Assembly: GCA_934169925.1 (NCBI GenBank)
Contig: CAKPOO010000007.1
Location: 1 to 64,000, forward strand
Direction: 5' to 3'
DNA length: 64,000 bases
From: an uncultured Clostridia bacterium
GTDB lineage: Bacteria; Bacillota; Clostridia; TANB77; CAG-465
Positions 8,522-17,670 of this stretch are shown in pieces (the stretch's first letter is position 1; each line of letters begins with the position of its first letter). Position numbers and translations under genes: made by a program. Below the pieces are notes generated by a model that saw only the letters and a program-made list of their open reading frames with translations, was not told the origin of the DNA and did not search any database.

Positions 8522-9505
8522 CTAGAACTCTAAAACATCCCTTGGATTTATCAAATTTCCATCAATAGAAATTTCTAAATGTAAGTGAGGACCAGTTGAA
8601 TACCCAGTACTACCTACTAGTCCAACAATATCATTTTGATTTATATCTTGTTCATTTGTTACCAATATTTTATTCATATGTGCATATTTAAAAGTTACAC
8701 CATTATTTTCTATAACAACATAATTTCCATAGTACTTATCGTTTTCTACTACTTTTATTACTTTACCACTCGAGCAACTATGTATATCAGTATCATATTT
8801 TGCACCTATATCTATTCCTGTATGATTTTTTGTAGCTTCATCAAAAACTATTTCTCTTTGGCCAAATTCTGATGTAACAGTACCTTCAATAGGTTTTATA
8901 ATATCTATTCCTTTTTCATATAAAGTTCTTAAATTATCATTTATATCTATTTTTTCTACAACATCATTTTGTTCTTTATTATTATTGCTACTTTTTATAT
9001 CATATAAATACGCAACTTCTTGATTTTCAACCTCTTTTATAGATTTTGTTTTTACAATATTAAAAAAATTTCTAACAGAAAAATCATAATATTTAGGGAT
9101 AATTATTTCGTTAAAATTATTTATATAACTTTCATATTTGTCACCAAGTATAATTTTTATATAATTACTACTTATAATTTTGTTCACTACATTTACAACA
9201 TCTGTTTTCTCTAAATTTCTACTATACTCATATTTTAATATATTAAAATATTTATTATCTTTTATTCTATCATACATTGTTAATTTTACTGTAAGTACTA
9301 TAAATGTTATAAAAATAACAATAGAAAATTTTATCAAAATTTTTTGTTTTATTTTATGAAAAAAAGAATTTTTAATGTTTTCCTCTGAATTTGCCTCTTT
9401 TTTATTTTTCTTTGAATCAATTTCTAAATCATTAAAAAATTCATCTTCTATATCATATTTTTTGTTTTCTAAATAACTTTTCCTAAGTCTTCTTGCAGCT
9501 ACCAT
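8522..9505 (-). CDS. spoIVFA: SpoIVFA-like membrane protein with an M23 (LytM) domain
   Basis: In Bacillus, SpoIVFA is a membrane protein that holds SpoIVFB inactive and carries a degenerate LytM domain. This 327-residue protein has a charged cytoplasmic N-terminus, one membrane segment (about 57-74), a linker, and a C-terminal M23 domain from about 205. All zinc ligands of active M23 endopeptidases are visible: H228 and D232 in HTGID, and H309 in HLH, with H276 and H307 as catalytic candidates. It may therefore be an active peptidoglycan hydrolase. The name rests on the adjacent spoIVFB; a SpoIIQ-like role is the alternative. Confidence 0.75.
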   Translation of the reverse strand: MVAARRLRKSYLENKKYDIEDEFFNDLEIDSKKNKKEANSEENIKNSFFHKIKQKILIKFSIVIFITFIVLTVKLTMYDRIKDNKYFNILKYEYSRNLEKTDVVNVVNKIISSNYIKIILGDKYESYINNFNEIIIPKYYDFSVRNFFNIVKTKSIKEVENQEVAYLYDIKSSNNNKEQNDVVEKIDINDNLRTLYEKGIDIIKPIEGTVTSEFGQREIVFDEATKNHTGIDIGAKYDTDIHSCSSGKVIKVVENDKYYGNYVVIENNGVTFKYAHMNKILVTNEQDINQNDIVGLVGSTGYSTGPHLHLEISIDGNLINPRDVLEF

Positions 9506-9574
9506 AAAAATACCTCCAATAAATATTGAATTTAATATTTATTAAAGTATATTTTTTTTATTTTAAATTATTAC

Positions 9575-9608
9575 CAAAAAAAATCTGAAAGTAAAAACTT
9601 TCAAATTT
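9575..9608 (-). terminator. miaB terminator
   Basis: An inverted repeat (9581-9591 and 9598-9608) is followed on the minus strand by eight Ts, 15 bases after the miaB stop. Confidence 0.8.
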
Positions 9609-9622
9609 TTTTATTTTATAAT

Positions 9623-10993
9623 CTAAACTATTTTTCCTTTTAAATACCATAAATGTTGACTTTCAATTTCTACATTTACAATATTTCCTATCATACTATC
9701 ATCAGCCTCAAAAATAACTACTTTATTTTGAGTTGTCCTTCCTGTATATAAATCTTTATTATTTTTGCTTTTTCCCTCTACCAAAACTTTATATTGTTTT
9801 CCAATCATTTTTTCATTATTTTCAGGCAAATAACTTTCATATTTATTCTTTATTTTTTCAAGTCTTTTTACTTTTTCTTCATTTGGTGTAAAATCTTCCA
9901 TAGTAGCAGCTCTTGTACCAGATCTTTTAGAATATATAAACATATATATTTGATCATACCTAACTTTATCTATAACATCCATAGTATCCATGAAATCTTC
10001 ATCATTTTCACCTGGAAAACCAACTATAATATCTGTAGATAAAGATATTTCAGGATCAGCTTCTTTTAATTTTTTTGCTAATTCTAGATACTCTTCTTTT
10101 GTATAATGTCTATTCATTAATTTTAAAATCCTAGAACTGCCTGATTGTAAAGGTAAATGTATTTGTCTTGATATTTTTTTTGAATTTTTTATTACTTCTA
10201 TTAAATCATCTTTAAAATCTTTTGGATGAGGTGACATGAATCTTATTATTTCAATGCCATCAATTTTTTCAATATCTTTTAGTAAATCTGGAAATTTATA
10301 TTTTTCATCTTTAAAATCATTTCCATAAGAATTGACATTTTGTCCTAAAAGCATAATTTCTTTATATCCTTTTTGGGCTAATTTTTTTATATCATTTAAA
10401 ATATCTTCTGGTTTTCTGCTCTTTTCTCTTCCTCTTACATAAGGAACTATACAATATGAACAAAAATTATTACAACCATATATAATACTAACAGAAGCCT
10501 TATATTTATCTTCATAAATAATTGGTACATCTTCTTCTATTTCATTTAAAATTTCAACATATTCTAATGATTTTTTATTATTAAATATTGCCTCATATAA
10601 TTTAAGTGGAAATAAAGAAATATTACCTGTACCTAAAACTATATCTACGAATCTATATGATTTTTTAATTTTATCAATCATATCTTTTTGTTGAGTCATA
10701 CAACCAACAACTGTAATATATACATCTTCTTCAAGTAATTTTCTCTTTTTTAAATATCCAAGTCTTCCAAACAAAGTATTTTCAGCATTTTCTCTTACAC
10801 AACAAGTATTAAATAATATTAAATTTGCATGATCCACATCAGATTTTTTAAATCCCATAGATTCTAATATTCCAGCATACTTATTTGAATCATTTTCATT
10901 TAGTTGACATCCCATTGTGTCAATACTATAAGTCAAATTTTTCTCTTCTACATATTTTTTTATTTTATCTTTATAACTATTTGTATATCTCAT
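9623..10993 (-). CDS. miaB: tRNA-2-methylthio-N6-dimethylallyladenosine synthase MiaB
   Basis: MiaB is a radical-SAM methylthiotransferase that adds the 2-methylthio group to i6A37 of tRNAs reading UNN codons. The 456-residue protein has the N-terminal MTTase domain with its cluster cysteines (C29 in TMGCQLNEND, C64 and C98), the radical-SAM motif CNNFCSYC (174-181), and a C-terminal TRAM domain (about 390-456). The sequence YGCNNFCSYCIVPYVRGRE is diagnostic for MiaB rather than MtaB or RimO. It is flanked by its own terminator. Confidence 0.95.
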   Translation of the reverse strand: MRYTNSYKDKIKKYVEEKNLTYSIDTMGCQLNENDSNKYAGILESMGFKKSDVDHANLILFNTCCVRENAENTLFGRLGYLKKRKLLEEDVYITVVGCMTQQKDMIDKIKKSYRFVDIVLGTGNISLFPLKLYEAIFNNKKSLEYVEILNEIEEDVPIIYEDKYKASVSIIYGCNNFCSYCIVPYVRGREKSRKPEDILNDIKKLAQKGYKEIMLLGQNVNSYGNDFKDEKYKFPDLLKDIEKIDGIEIIRFMSPHPKDFKDDLIEVIKNSKKISRQIHLPLQSGSSRILKLMNRHYTKEEYLELAKKLKEADPEISLSTDIIVGFPGENDEDFMDTMDVIDKVRYDQIYMFIYSKRSGTRAATMEDFTPNEEKVKRLEKIKNKYESYLPENNEKMIGKQYKVLVEGKSKNNKDLYTGRTTQNKVVIFEADDSMIGNIVNVEIESQHLWYLKGKIV

Positions 10994-11064
10994 ATTTTTT
11001 CTCCATAAATAACGTAAAACATTTTAACATTAGTAAAAGATTTTGTCAATAATTCTCAAAAAAG

Positions 11065-11115
11065 CAAAAAAATAGAAAATAAAATGAAATACAATTCATT
11101 TTACTTTCTATTTTT
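11065..11115 (-). terminator. Terminator after the 100-aa cysteine-motif gene
   Basis: A long inverted repeat of about 20 bases (11069-11088 and 11095-11114) is followed on the minus strand by seven Ts. Confidence 0.8.
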
Positions 11116-11139
11116 ATACTTTAATTATTTAATATTTTA

Positions 11140-11442
11140 TTATTTATAATTTTGATTAATATTAGCTACAATAATTTCATCACTAAATCCCAATTCTTTT
11201 TGTTCTGAATATTCTTTTTTTATATTTTTCTGTTCCACCAAAGTATCACTATAGTTTTTATGTGTAAAAACAGTCCTTCGTCTATCATATCTAGATATCT
11301 CATAATCATCTTGTTTTCCGCAAGTTAAACAGACGCACCTGTACACTGTTCTATGTTCAACAGAACTTGCATATTCCTTTGTAACATCTTCTAAAAATAA
11401 AAAAGGTCCATGTCCTAATCTACAGCTTATATCATTTACCAT
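11140..11442 (-). CDS. Hypothetical 100-aa protein with a CxCxxC motif
   Basis: I do not recognise this family. The soluble, highly charged 100-residue protein has cysteines C7, C36, C38 and C41 (VCLTCGK), suggesting a small metal-binding knuckle like those in zinc-ribbon proteins. The N-terminus contains RLGHGPFLFLED and the middle ISRYDRRRTVF is strongly basic. The ATG follows AGGAGG. It is monocistronic between miaB and the pectate-lyase gene, with its own terminator. A nucleic-acid or regulatory role is possible but not shown. Confidence 0.6.
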   Translation of the reverse strand: MVNDISCRLGHGPFLFLEDVTKEYASSVEHRTVYRCVCLTCGKQDDYEISRYDRRRTVFTHKNYSDTLVEQKNIKKEYSEQKELGFSDEIIVANINQNYK

Positions 11443-11541
11443 ATAAATACCTCCTATTTCATATTAATGAATATATAAATAAATTTTCGTTGATATTATA
11501 TCATAAATTACTTATATTTTAAAGTAATTTTACTTTTTTTA

Positions 11542-13212
11542 TTACACTTTGCCACCAATTTTTTTAATTTTTGTATTATAATTTAACAATATATTCTTTA
11601 ACTCAATATTAACACTTTTTGAATAAAACTTATTATCTTTAAAAATATAGTCTATATCTCCACCATTAATTCTTCCAGAATTATTAATTACTCTATATTT
11701 TGCATCTTCAGGTGATTGTGCTGTATACGTATACATTATATCTGATGTATCAAAATTATTATACGTGTTATTACCAATTAAAATAGTAACTGATGAATCT
11801 ATTTTTTCATCTTTATTTTCCACAAAAACTGCATCAAATTCAATAAGATTATCATTACTATATTTTTTTAAATAATTGTTCTTAATTAAATTATTATATG
11901 CTTTTATAATCCCTCCTGGTTCATTACTTAACAAATTATTTTTTTCTCCACCTTGACCTGAAATTACCATTTGTTTATTACTAGCTTCAAAATAATTAGC
12001 CTCTACAAACAAAGAACAACCATAAGTTGCACCAATACAATAAGTTGTTACATTATCATAATAATTATTATATATATGAGCTGAATAAAATCTAACTCTA
12101 GGTGCTCTTGATTCTACATGATCAAACCAATTATGATGAAATGTTATATATAACTCATCTTTTTTTGTTTCATTTAATCCTATAAGTGATGTTTTTCCAG
12201 TATTATAAAAATGATTATAAGATACAGTAACATATTGTGTGTTTTTACAATCAAAAGAACCATCACCTTTTTTTTGATTTTTTTCATCAACTCTTGGCAT
12301 ACCATAAAAAAAATCTATATTATGAGCCCAAATATGATCACTATCTATTACTTCTATACTATCTTTTTCTTTAGAATTTGATAACATAAAACCTATATTT
12401 CTAATTTCAACATTAGATGTATTTTTTACTCTTATTTGAATATTGTACGATGTTGTATCTTTACCTATACCTTCAATTGTAATACCACGTAAATTATCAT
12501 TTTTATTTTCACTCTCTACTGTTATTACATTAACTTTATCTTCTTCTTGATTTGAAATTATACCACTACCTGTTACTTTTCCAATCATTCTAATATCTAA
12601 AGGTCTATTATCATATCCTTTATTATAATTATCAAGAATATTTATAATTCCGACTGATTTTTCAAATTTTTCATCATCAGAAATTTTTATATCACATGTT
12701 ATGCTATCTTTATTTTCTTCAGTAATATAAATAACTAGTGTATTTTCTTTTAAAGTTCCATCAGATTTATATGCACCATTTGATTCGCCATTTACAAAAG
12801 AAAAACCTGTCCTATCATATGAATCAACTATTACATTATCTGATAATTTACTATATGTTCCATATATAGTTTTTATCTTTATTTTAAAGTTATATTCTCC
12901 GGGTGTTAATCCTACAGCATCTGCTCTTACATAATTATCTTTATATTGTCTAACAAGTTCATCATCAAGCAAAACATATTTATTAGAATCAGATTTTTTT
13001 ATATAAACCTCATATTTAAAAACTTTATCTACATTACCAAACTCTATATATGCACTTTCAAACCAACCTTTGCTTTCTTTTATATTAATCTGATAATTTT
13101 TTTCATTATAAAAATGCAAAACAAACATAATTATAACAGTACATATAAAAAATATAGTTATTAAAACTATTTTATATACATTTTTATGAGCATTTAAGAA
13201 TTTTTTCAACAT
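11542..13212 (-). CDS. Membrane-anchored pectate lyase-like protein (polysaccharide lyase family 1)
   Basis: Family PL1 enzymes cleave polygalacturonate by beta-elimination on a right-handed beta-helix. The 556-residue protein starts with a short cytoplasmic segment and a membrane anchor (about 14-33, no signal-peptidase site obvious), then a beta-rich domain (40-210), then a beta-helix with PL1 signatures: DHIWAHNIDF, DGSFD (317-321), VTVSYNHF, and HHNWFDHVESRAPRVRF (359-375) holding the catalytic-arginine region. GGAGA precedes the ATG. It is monocistronic. Fixation to the membrane, and possible storage under a spore or cell wall, is unusual for a lyase normally exported for plant-pectin use. 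The substrate is not proven. Confidence 0.8.
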   Translation of the reverse strand: MLKKFLNAHKNVYKIVLITIFFICTVIIMFVLHFYNEKNYQINIKESKGWFESAYIEFGNVDKVFKYEVYIKKSDSNKYVLLDDELVRQYKDNYVRADAVGLTPGEYNFKIKIKTIYGTYSKLSDNVIVDSYDRTGFSFVNGESNGAYKSDGTLKENTLVIYITEENKDSITCDIKISDDEKFEKSVGIINILDNYNKGYDNRPLDIRMIGKVTGSGIISNQEEDKVNVITVESENKNDNLRGITIEGIGKDTTSYNIQIRVKNTSNVEIRNIGFMLSNSKEKDSIEVIDSDHIWAHNIDFFYGMPRVDEKNQKKGDGSFDCKNTQYVTVSYNHFYNTGKTSLIGLNETKKDELYITFHHNWFDHVESRAPRVRFYSAHIYNNYYDNVTTYCIGATYGCSLFVEANYFEASNKQMVISGQGGEKNNLLSNEPGGIIKAYNNLIKNNYLKKYSNDNLIEFDAVFVENKDEKIDSSVTILIGNNTYNNFDTSDIMYTYTAQSPEDAKYRVINNSGRINGGDIDYIFKDNKFYSKSVNIELKNILLNYNTKIKKIGGKV

Positions 13213-13287
13213 TTTTCTCCACTTTAATATTATAAATTTAATTATATCATAAAATAATCATTTATCAATTTTATGATAAGAAAATTA

Positions 13288-13752
13288 TTAATATAATTTT
13301 AGTGTATTAATTATATTGTTGTACGAACTATATATTGCATTATTTACTAAATCAAAATTCATTATTTTTCTTAAATTTAACATTATATCATCATTTGATT
13401 TTATTTCATACTTTTTACCATCGATCTCAACTTCTAAATATTTTAAATATTCTAAATTTAATTTAGTAGTATCATATTTATTTACATCATAAATATAATC
13501 TTTATTTTTTTCTATTTCCTCTATTATTTTAAAATATTCTTTCTTATCATATTCATTTATTTTAAAAGAATATTCAAAATTTGATTTTGTATTTTCTTTT
13601 AAATTTTCATCAGTACAAAATTCTAGTAAACATTTTGTTGTTGCAGTATTTTCTATAACATAAAACTCTGTTTCACGTTTTATAACACTACCTAAAGAAA
13701 TTTTTCCATTATAATTTCTAACACTAATTTTAATTATTTTATTTTTTATCAT
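13288..13752 (-). CDS. Hypothetical 154-aa cytoplasmic protein
   Basis: Unrecognised. The protein is beta-rich in its first half (KIIKISVRNYNGKISLGSVI, then a hydrophobic strand YVIENTATTKCLLEFC) and helical in the second (EYFKIIEEIEKNK, DIMLNLRKIMNF), with no membrane segment or known catalytic motif. The ATG at 13752 is preceded by AGGAGA; an earlier in-frame start at 13791 would lie inside the efp terminator hairpin and is rejected. It lies downstream of efp but is separated by that terminator, so read-through or a weak separate promoter is needed. Confidence 0.6.
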   Translation of the reverse strand: MIKNKIIKISVRNYNGKISLGSVIKRETEFYVIENTATTKCLLEFCTDENLKENTKSNFEYSFKINEYDKKEYFKIIEEIEKNKDYIYDVNKYDTTKLNLEYLKYLEVEIDGKKYEIKSNDDIMLNLRKIMNFDLVNNAIYSSYNNIINTLKLY

Positions 13753-13771
13753 GACTTTATCTCCTAAACAC

Positions 13772-13801
13772 AAAAAAACTGAGTTTTTCACTCAGTTTTT
13801 T
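13772..13801 (-). terminator. efp terminator
   Basis: A perfect hairpin with arms 13772-13783 and 13791-13801 (CTGAG/CTCAG core) is flanked by A and T runs and starts two bases after the efp stop. Confidence 0.9.
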
Positions 13802-13802
13802 A

Positions 13803-14360
13803 TTATACTCTTTCCATATAAGATGCTGTTCTAGTATCAATTCTAATTTTATCTCCTATTTCAACAAATATTGGAACATTAAAAGTTGCACCAGTTTCAA
13901 CAGTACATGGTTTTGTTTGACCAGTTGATGTAGCACCTTTTATACCAGGTTCAGTATATGTTACTTCTAATTCAACAAATAAAGGTGGTTCTACACCAAA
14001 AACATTTCCTTTATATGATAAAACTTTAAATAGCATACCATCTTTGATATATGCTAATGAATCCTCTATTTTTTCTTTTGGAAGATCAATTTGTTCAAAT
14101 GTAGTAGTATCCATAAATGTATAGTTTTCACCATCATTATATAAATATTGCATTTCTTGAACTGTTACTTGTGCTTCTTCAACTTTTTCAGTAGGATTGA
14201 ATGTTTTTTCTATAGTTTGACCAGTTATAACATTCTTTAATTTTGTTCTAACAAATGCTGCACCTTTTCCAGGTTTAACATGTTGGAATTCAACAATTTT
14301 ATAAACATTTGAATCCATTTCAAATGTTGTTCCATTTCTAAAGTCTCCTGCTAAAATCAT
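13803..14360 (-). CDS. efp: Translation elongation factor P
   Basis: EF-P rescues ribosomes stalled at polyproline. The 185-residue protein has the standard KOW-like N-domain and two OB domains. The modification loop reads VKPGKGAAF with Lys32 at its tip, the PGKG type that in Bacillus carries 5-aminopentanol. The ymfF and ymfH genes, whose families have been linked to that modification, lie at 38.4-40.9 kb in this same window. Start and length match the family. It follows rplT by 11 bases, extending the infC-rpmI-rplT operon. Confidence 0.97.
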   Translation of the reverse strand: MILAGDFRNGTTFEMDSNVYKIVEFQHVKPGKGAAFVRTKLKNVITGQTIEKTFNPTEKVEEAQVTVQEMQYLYNDGENYTFMDTTTFEQIDLPKEKIEDSLAYIKDGMLFKVLSYKGNVFGVEPPLFVELEVTYTEPGIKGATSTGQTKPCTVETGATFNVPIFVEIGDKIRIDTRTASYMERV

Positions 14361-14370
14361 AAAGGCCTCC

Positions 14371-14718
14371 TTATTTTTCTATTTTTTCAACTAAAGCTTT
14401 AAAAGCTTCCATGTCATTAACAGCCATTTCAGCTAACATTTTTCTATTAATATTTATGTTTGCTTTCTTTAAACCATTCATGAATTTGCTATATGTTGTA
14501 CCACACATTCTTGCAGCTGCATTAATTCTAGCTATCCATAATTTTCTGAAATTTCTTTTATTTTGTTTTCTTCCAACATAAGCATATTTTAAAGATTTCA
14601 TAACAGCTTGGTTAGCCATTCTAAATCTTACAGATTTTGCTCCAAAATAACCTTTAGCTCTTTTTAGAACTTTTTTATGTCTTGCTCTTGTTGTTACGGC
14701 TCCTTTTACTCTTGCCAT
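14371..14718 (-). CDS. rplT: 50S ribosomal protein L20
   Basis: This 115-residue L20 binds 23S rRNA early in large-subunit assembly and typically represses its own operon. The N-terminus MARVKGAVTTRARHKKVLKRA and the central KSVRFRMANQAVMKSLKYAYVGRKQ helix are diagnostic. It lies third in infC-rpmI-rplT, and the leader attenuator upstream of infC (15500-15530) is its expected control target. Confidence 0.98.
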   Translation of the reverse strand: MARVKGAVTTRARHKKVLKRAKGYFGAKSVRFRMANQAVMKSLKYAYVGRKQNKRNFRKLWIARINAAARMCGTTYSKFMNGLKKANININRKMLAEMAVNDMEAFKALVEKIEK

Positions 14719-14740
14719 GATTTACTCTCTCCCTTCATTT

Positions 14741-14938
14741 TTATTGATATGGTAATAATTTTTTAACTGCTGATTTGTTAGCACTATCAACAAAATCAGA
14801 TTTTCTTAAAGCCATTTTTCTTTTTGATGACTTACCAGTTAATTTATGTGCACGATTTGCAACATTTTTTTTGATTTTACCAGTTCCAGTAACTGATAAT
14901 CTTTTTTTAGTTGAGCTATGTGTTTTTATTTTTGGCAT
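14741..14938 (-). CDS. rpmI: 50S ribosomal protein L35
   Basis: This 65-residue basic protein has the L35 pattern MPKIKTHSSTKKRLSVTGTGKI followed by RAHKLTGKSSKRK and the LP(Y/F) C-terminus. It is the second gene of the IF-3 operon. GGAGAG precedes the ATG. Confidence 0.97.
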   Translation of the reverse strand: MPKIKTHSSTKKRLSVTGTGKIKKNVANRAHKLTGKSSKRKMALRKSDFVDSANKSAVKKLLPYQ

Positions 14939-14970
14939 AATTAACTCTCCTCCTTATAATAAAACATTAA

Positions 14971-15480
14971 TTACTTTTGCTTTGGTGATAAAAACATGTT
15001 AAGATTTTTACCTTCCATTTTAGGTTCTTTATCAACTTGAGCATCTGGAACTAAATTTAAAAATTCCTTCATTAACTCTTTACCTTGATTTATAAAATTA
15101 AGCTCTCTACCTCTAAATCTCATAGAAACTTTTATTTTATTTCCAGCTTCAATAAATTTAACAGCATTTTTTGCTTTAACTTCTAAATCATGTTTATCGA
15201 TATTTGGTGATAATCTAACTTCTTTAACTTCAAGAACTTTTTGTTTTTTCTTAGCTTCTTTAGCTTTTTTAGTCATTTCAAATTTATATTTGCTATAATC
15301 TAAAAATTTACAAACCGGATTTTCTTGGTTTGGTGAAACTAAAACTAAATCAAGTCCTTTTTCGTAAGCTAATTCAATAGCTTTTTTTGTAGGCATTTTA
15401 CCTAATTTTTCACCTTCATCTGTGATAACTTGAACCTGAGGAAATCTAATATCCTCATTAATTAAAAAATCTTGTTTTAT
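14971..15480 (-). CDS. infC: Translation initiation factor IF-3 (non-AUG start)
   Basis: IF-3 keeps ribosomal subunits apart and proofreads the start codon. The 169-residue protein has the N-domain (LINEDIRFPQVQVITDEGE, LVLVSPNQENPVCKFLDYSKYKFE) and C-domain (KEVRLSPNIDKHDLEVK, KVSMRFRGRE). No ATG exists at the expected position. The best start is ATA at 15480, six bases after GGAGGTG, giving MKQDFLINEDIRF. Rare AUU/AUA/AUC starts on infC are known and let IF-3 control its own synthesis. A longer frame to 15537 would run through the attenuator and is rejected. Confidence 0.93.
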   Translation of the reverse strand: MKQDFLINEDIRFPQVQVITDEGEKLGKMPTKKAIELAYEKGLDLVLVSPNQENPVCKFLDYSKYKFEMTKKAKEAKKKQKVLEVKEVRLSPNIDKHDLEVKAKNAVKFIEAGNKIKVSMRFRGRELNFINQGKELMKEFLNLVPDAQVDKEPKMEGKNLNMFLSPKQK

Positions 15481-15499
15481 ATTAAACACCTCCACATAT

Positions 15500-15530
15500 A
15501 AAAAAAAGATTGCTCTTGTAATAGGCAACC
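15500..15530 (-). promoter_or_regulatory. infC leader attenuator (L20-leader type)
   Basis: On the minus strand a GGTTGC/GCAATC hairpin (arms 15530-15525 and 15513-15508) is followed by seven to eight Ts, immediately before the infC ribosome-binding site. A terminator in front of the first gene indicates transcription attenuation. In Firmicutes L20 controls this operon through such a leader; the L20-binding part would lie in 15531-15660, where I cannot resolve a pseudoknot by eye. Confidence 0.7.
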
Positions 15531-15708
15531 CTCTCATAATAATACAAACGTTTAAAATAATATATATTAATTAAGTTAAATTTGTATAACCTTATTTAAG
15601 ACAAAACCAATAAGGTGAGAAGATTTCCTCTACTTTATGTTTAGTATTATACATTAATGTTTTTTATTTGTCAATACTTATCCTCTTTTTTCTTTTTTAA
15701 TTAAATAC

Positions 15709-15745
15709 AAAAAATAAGTAGCTATAAAAATAAACTACTTATTTT
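15709..15745 (-). terminator. gyrB terminator
   Basis: A 10-base inverted repeat (15712-15721 and 15735-15744) is followed on the minus strand by six Ts, just after the gyrB stop. Confidence 0.85.
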
Positions 15746-15753
15746 TTATTATA

Positions 15754-17670
15754 TTATATATCAAGATTTGTAACATATTTTGCATTTTGTTCAATAAATT
15801 CTCTTCTTGGTTCTACATTTTCACCCATAAGTACAGTAAATATTTGATCTGCTTTTACTGCATCTTCAACTGTTATTTGTACTAAAGTTCTTTTTTCAGG
15901 ATTCATTGTAGTTTCCCACAATTGTTCTGAGTCCATTTCACCAAGACCTTTATATCTTTGAATATTTAAAGAATTTCTATCAATACCTTTTTCTTCTAAT
16001 TCCTTTAATTTAACATCCAAATCTTCTTCATTATAACAATAAATATCTTCAATACCTTTTTTAGCAATTTTAAATAAAGGTGGTTGAGCTGCATATACCA
16101 TACCATTATCAATTAAAGGTCTCATATACCTATAAAAGAATGTAAGTAATAAAGTTCTTATGTGTGCTCCATCAACATCGGCATCGGCCATCATTATAAT
16201 TTTATGATATCTTAATTTTTCTATATTAAATTCATTTCCAAATCCAGCACCTAAAGCAATAATAACTGGTGATAATTTTTCATTATTATATATTTTATCA
16301 GCTCTTGTTTTTTCAACATTGATCATTTTTCCCCAAAGTGGAAGAATAGCTTGAAATCTTCTATCTCTACCTTGTTTAGCACTACCACCTGCTGAATCCC
16401 CTTCGACGATATATATTTCACATTTTGAAGCATCTTTTGATTGACAATCAGCAAGTTTTCCAGGTAAAGTTGTACTTTCTAAAGCAGATTTTCTTCTTAC
16501 CATTTCTCTTGCTTTTCTTGCAGCTTCTCTAGCTCTTGCAGCACTTATAGTTTTTTCTAGTATAGCTTTTGCAATTTGTGGATTTTCCTCTAAGAAAACA
16601 CTTAATTTTGCATTAACAATACTACTAACAATTCCAGTTACATTACTATTTCCAAGTTTTGTTTTTGTTTGTCCCTCAAATTGTGGTTCTAATACTCTAA
16701 CACTTACAATAGCTGTTATTCCTTCACGAATATCTTCACCTTGTAAATTAGAATCTTTTTCTTTTAGTATATTAAATTTTCTTGCATAATCATTGAAAGA
16801 TTTTGTTAAAGCTCTTTTAAATCCATCAACATGAGTACCACCCTCAATTGTATTTATATTATTTACAAATGAAATGATGTTTTCAGAGTATGATGTTGTA
16901 TATTGAATACCGATTTCAACATAAACATTATCTTGTTCTGTTTCAAAATGAATAACATCTTTATTTACAGGTTCTTTATTTTTATTTAAATATTCAACAA
17001 ATGATCTAACACCACCTTCATAATGGAATACCATTTGTTCTGAATTTTCTTCTCTTTTATCCCATAAAGTTATTTTTAATCCTTTATTTAAAAATGCAAC
17101 TTCTCTAAATCTATTTGCTAAAGTTTCTGCATTATATACTGTTGTATCGAAAATCTCATCATCAGCTTTAAATATAACTTTTGTTCCAGATTTTTTACTT
17201 TCTCCTATTTTATGAAGTTCCTCTACAACTTTACCTTTTTCAAAAGAAATTGAATAAAGACCATCACCATTGCTAACTTCAACTGTCATTTTTGATGACA
17301 AAGCATTAACAACTGATGCACCAACGCCATGTAGACCACCAGATACTTTGTATCCGCCACCGCCAAATTTACCACCTGCGTGTAAAATTGTATAAACAAC
17401 TTCAACAGCTGGTCTATGCATTTTTGGATGCATACCTAATGGAACACCTCTACCATTATCTTTTACACTAACTATATTTCCAGGTAAAATTTCTACATTT
17501 ATTTCTGTACAATAACCAGCTAAAGCTTCATCAACACTATTATCTAATATTTCATATACTAAATGATGCAATCCTCTTTCTGATACACTACCAATGTACA
17601 TACCAGGTCTTTTTCTAACTGCTTCTAATCCTTCTAGTACTTGTATCTGATTTTCATCATATTTTGCCAT
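15754..17670 (-). CDS. gyrB: DNA gyrase subunit B
   Basis: GyrB is the ATPase subunit of DNA gyrase. The 638-residue protein has the GHKL ATPase domain (ILDNSVDEAL with the Mg-binding Asn44, and DNGRGVP), the transducer domain, and the TOPRIM domain with EGDSAGGSAKQGRDR and MADADVDGAHIRTL. Length matches Gram-positive GyrB without the enterobacterial insert. It lies next to recF as in Bacillus, but gyrA does not follow; infC does. A TTGAAA-18-TATAAC promoter lies at 17704-17733 on the minus strand. Confidence 0.98.
   Translation of the reverse strand: MAKYDENQIQVLEGLEAVRKRPGMYIGSVSERGLHHLVYEILDNSVDEALAGYCTEINVEILPGNIVSVKDNGRGVPLGMHPKMHRPAVEVVYTILHAGGKFGGGGYKVSGGLHGVGASVVNALSSKMTVEVSNGDGLYSISFEKGKVVEELHKIGESKKSGTKVIFKADDEIFDTTVYNAETLANRFREVAFLNKGLKITLWDKREENSEQMVFHYEGGVRSFVEYLNKNKEPVNKDVIHFETEQDNVYVEIGIQYTTSYSENIISFVNNINTIEGGTHVDGFKRALTKSFNDYARKFNILKEKDSNLQGEDIREGITAIVSVRVLEPQFEGQTKTKLGNSNVTGIVSSIVNAKLSVFLEENPQIAKAILEKTISAARAREAARKAREMVRRKSALESTTLPGKLADCQSKDASKCEIYIVEGDSAGGSAKQGRDRRFQAILPLWGKMINVEKTRADKIYNNEKLSPVIIALGAGFGNEFNIEKLRYHKIIMMADADVDGAHIRTLLLTFFYRYMRPLIDNGMVYAAQPPLFKIAKKGIEDIYCYNEEDLDVKLKELEEKGIDRNSLNIQRYKGLGEMDSEQLWETTMNPEKRTLVQITVEDAVKADQIFTVLMGENVEPRREFIEQNAKYVTNLDI

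Noticed and set aside
13669..13678. TGTTTCACGT, half of a parS palindrome
   Set aside because: Only the left ten bases match the 16-base parS consensus; the second half is unrelated and the site lies inside a gene.
15481..15537. Longer IF-3 reading frame starting at 15537
   Set aside because: It would be translated through the attenuator hairpin and adds residues not found in IF-3.
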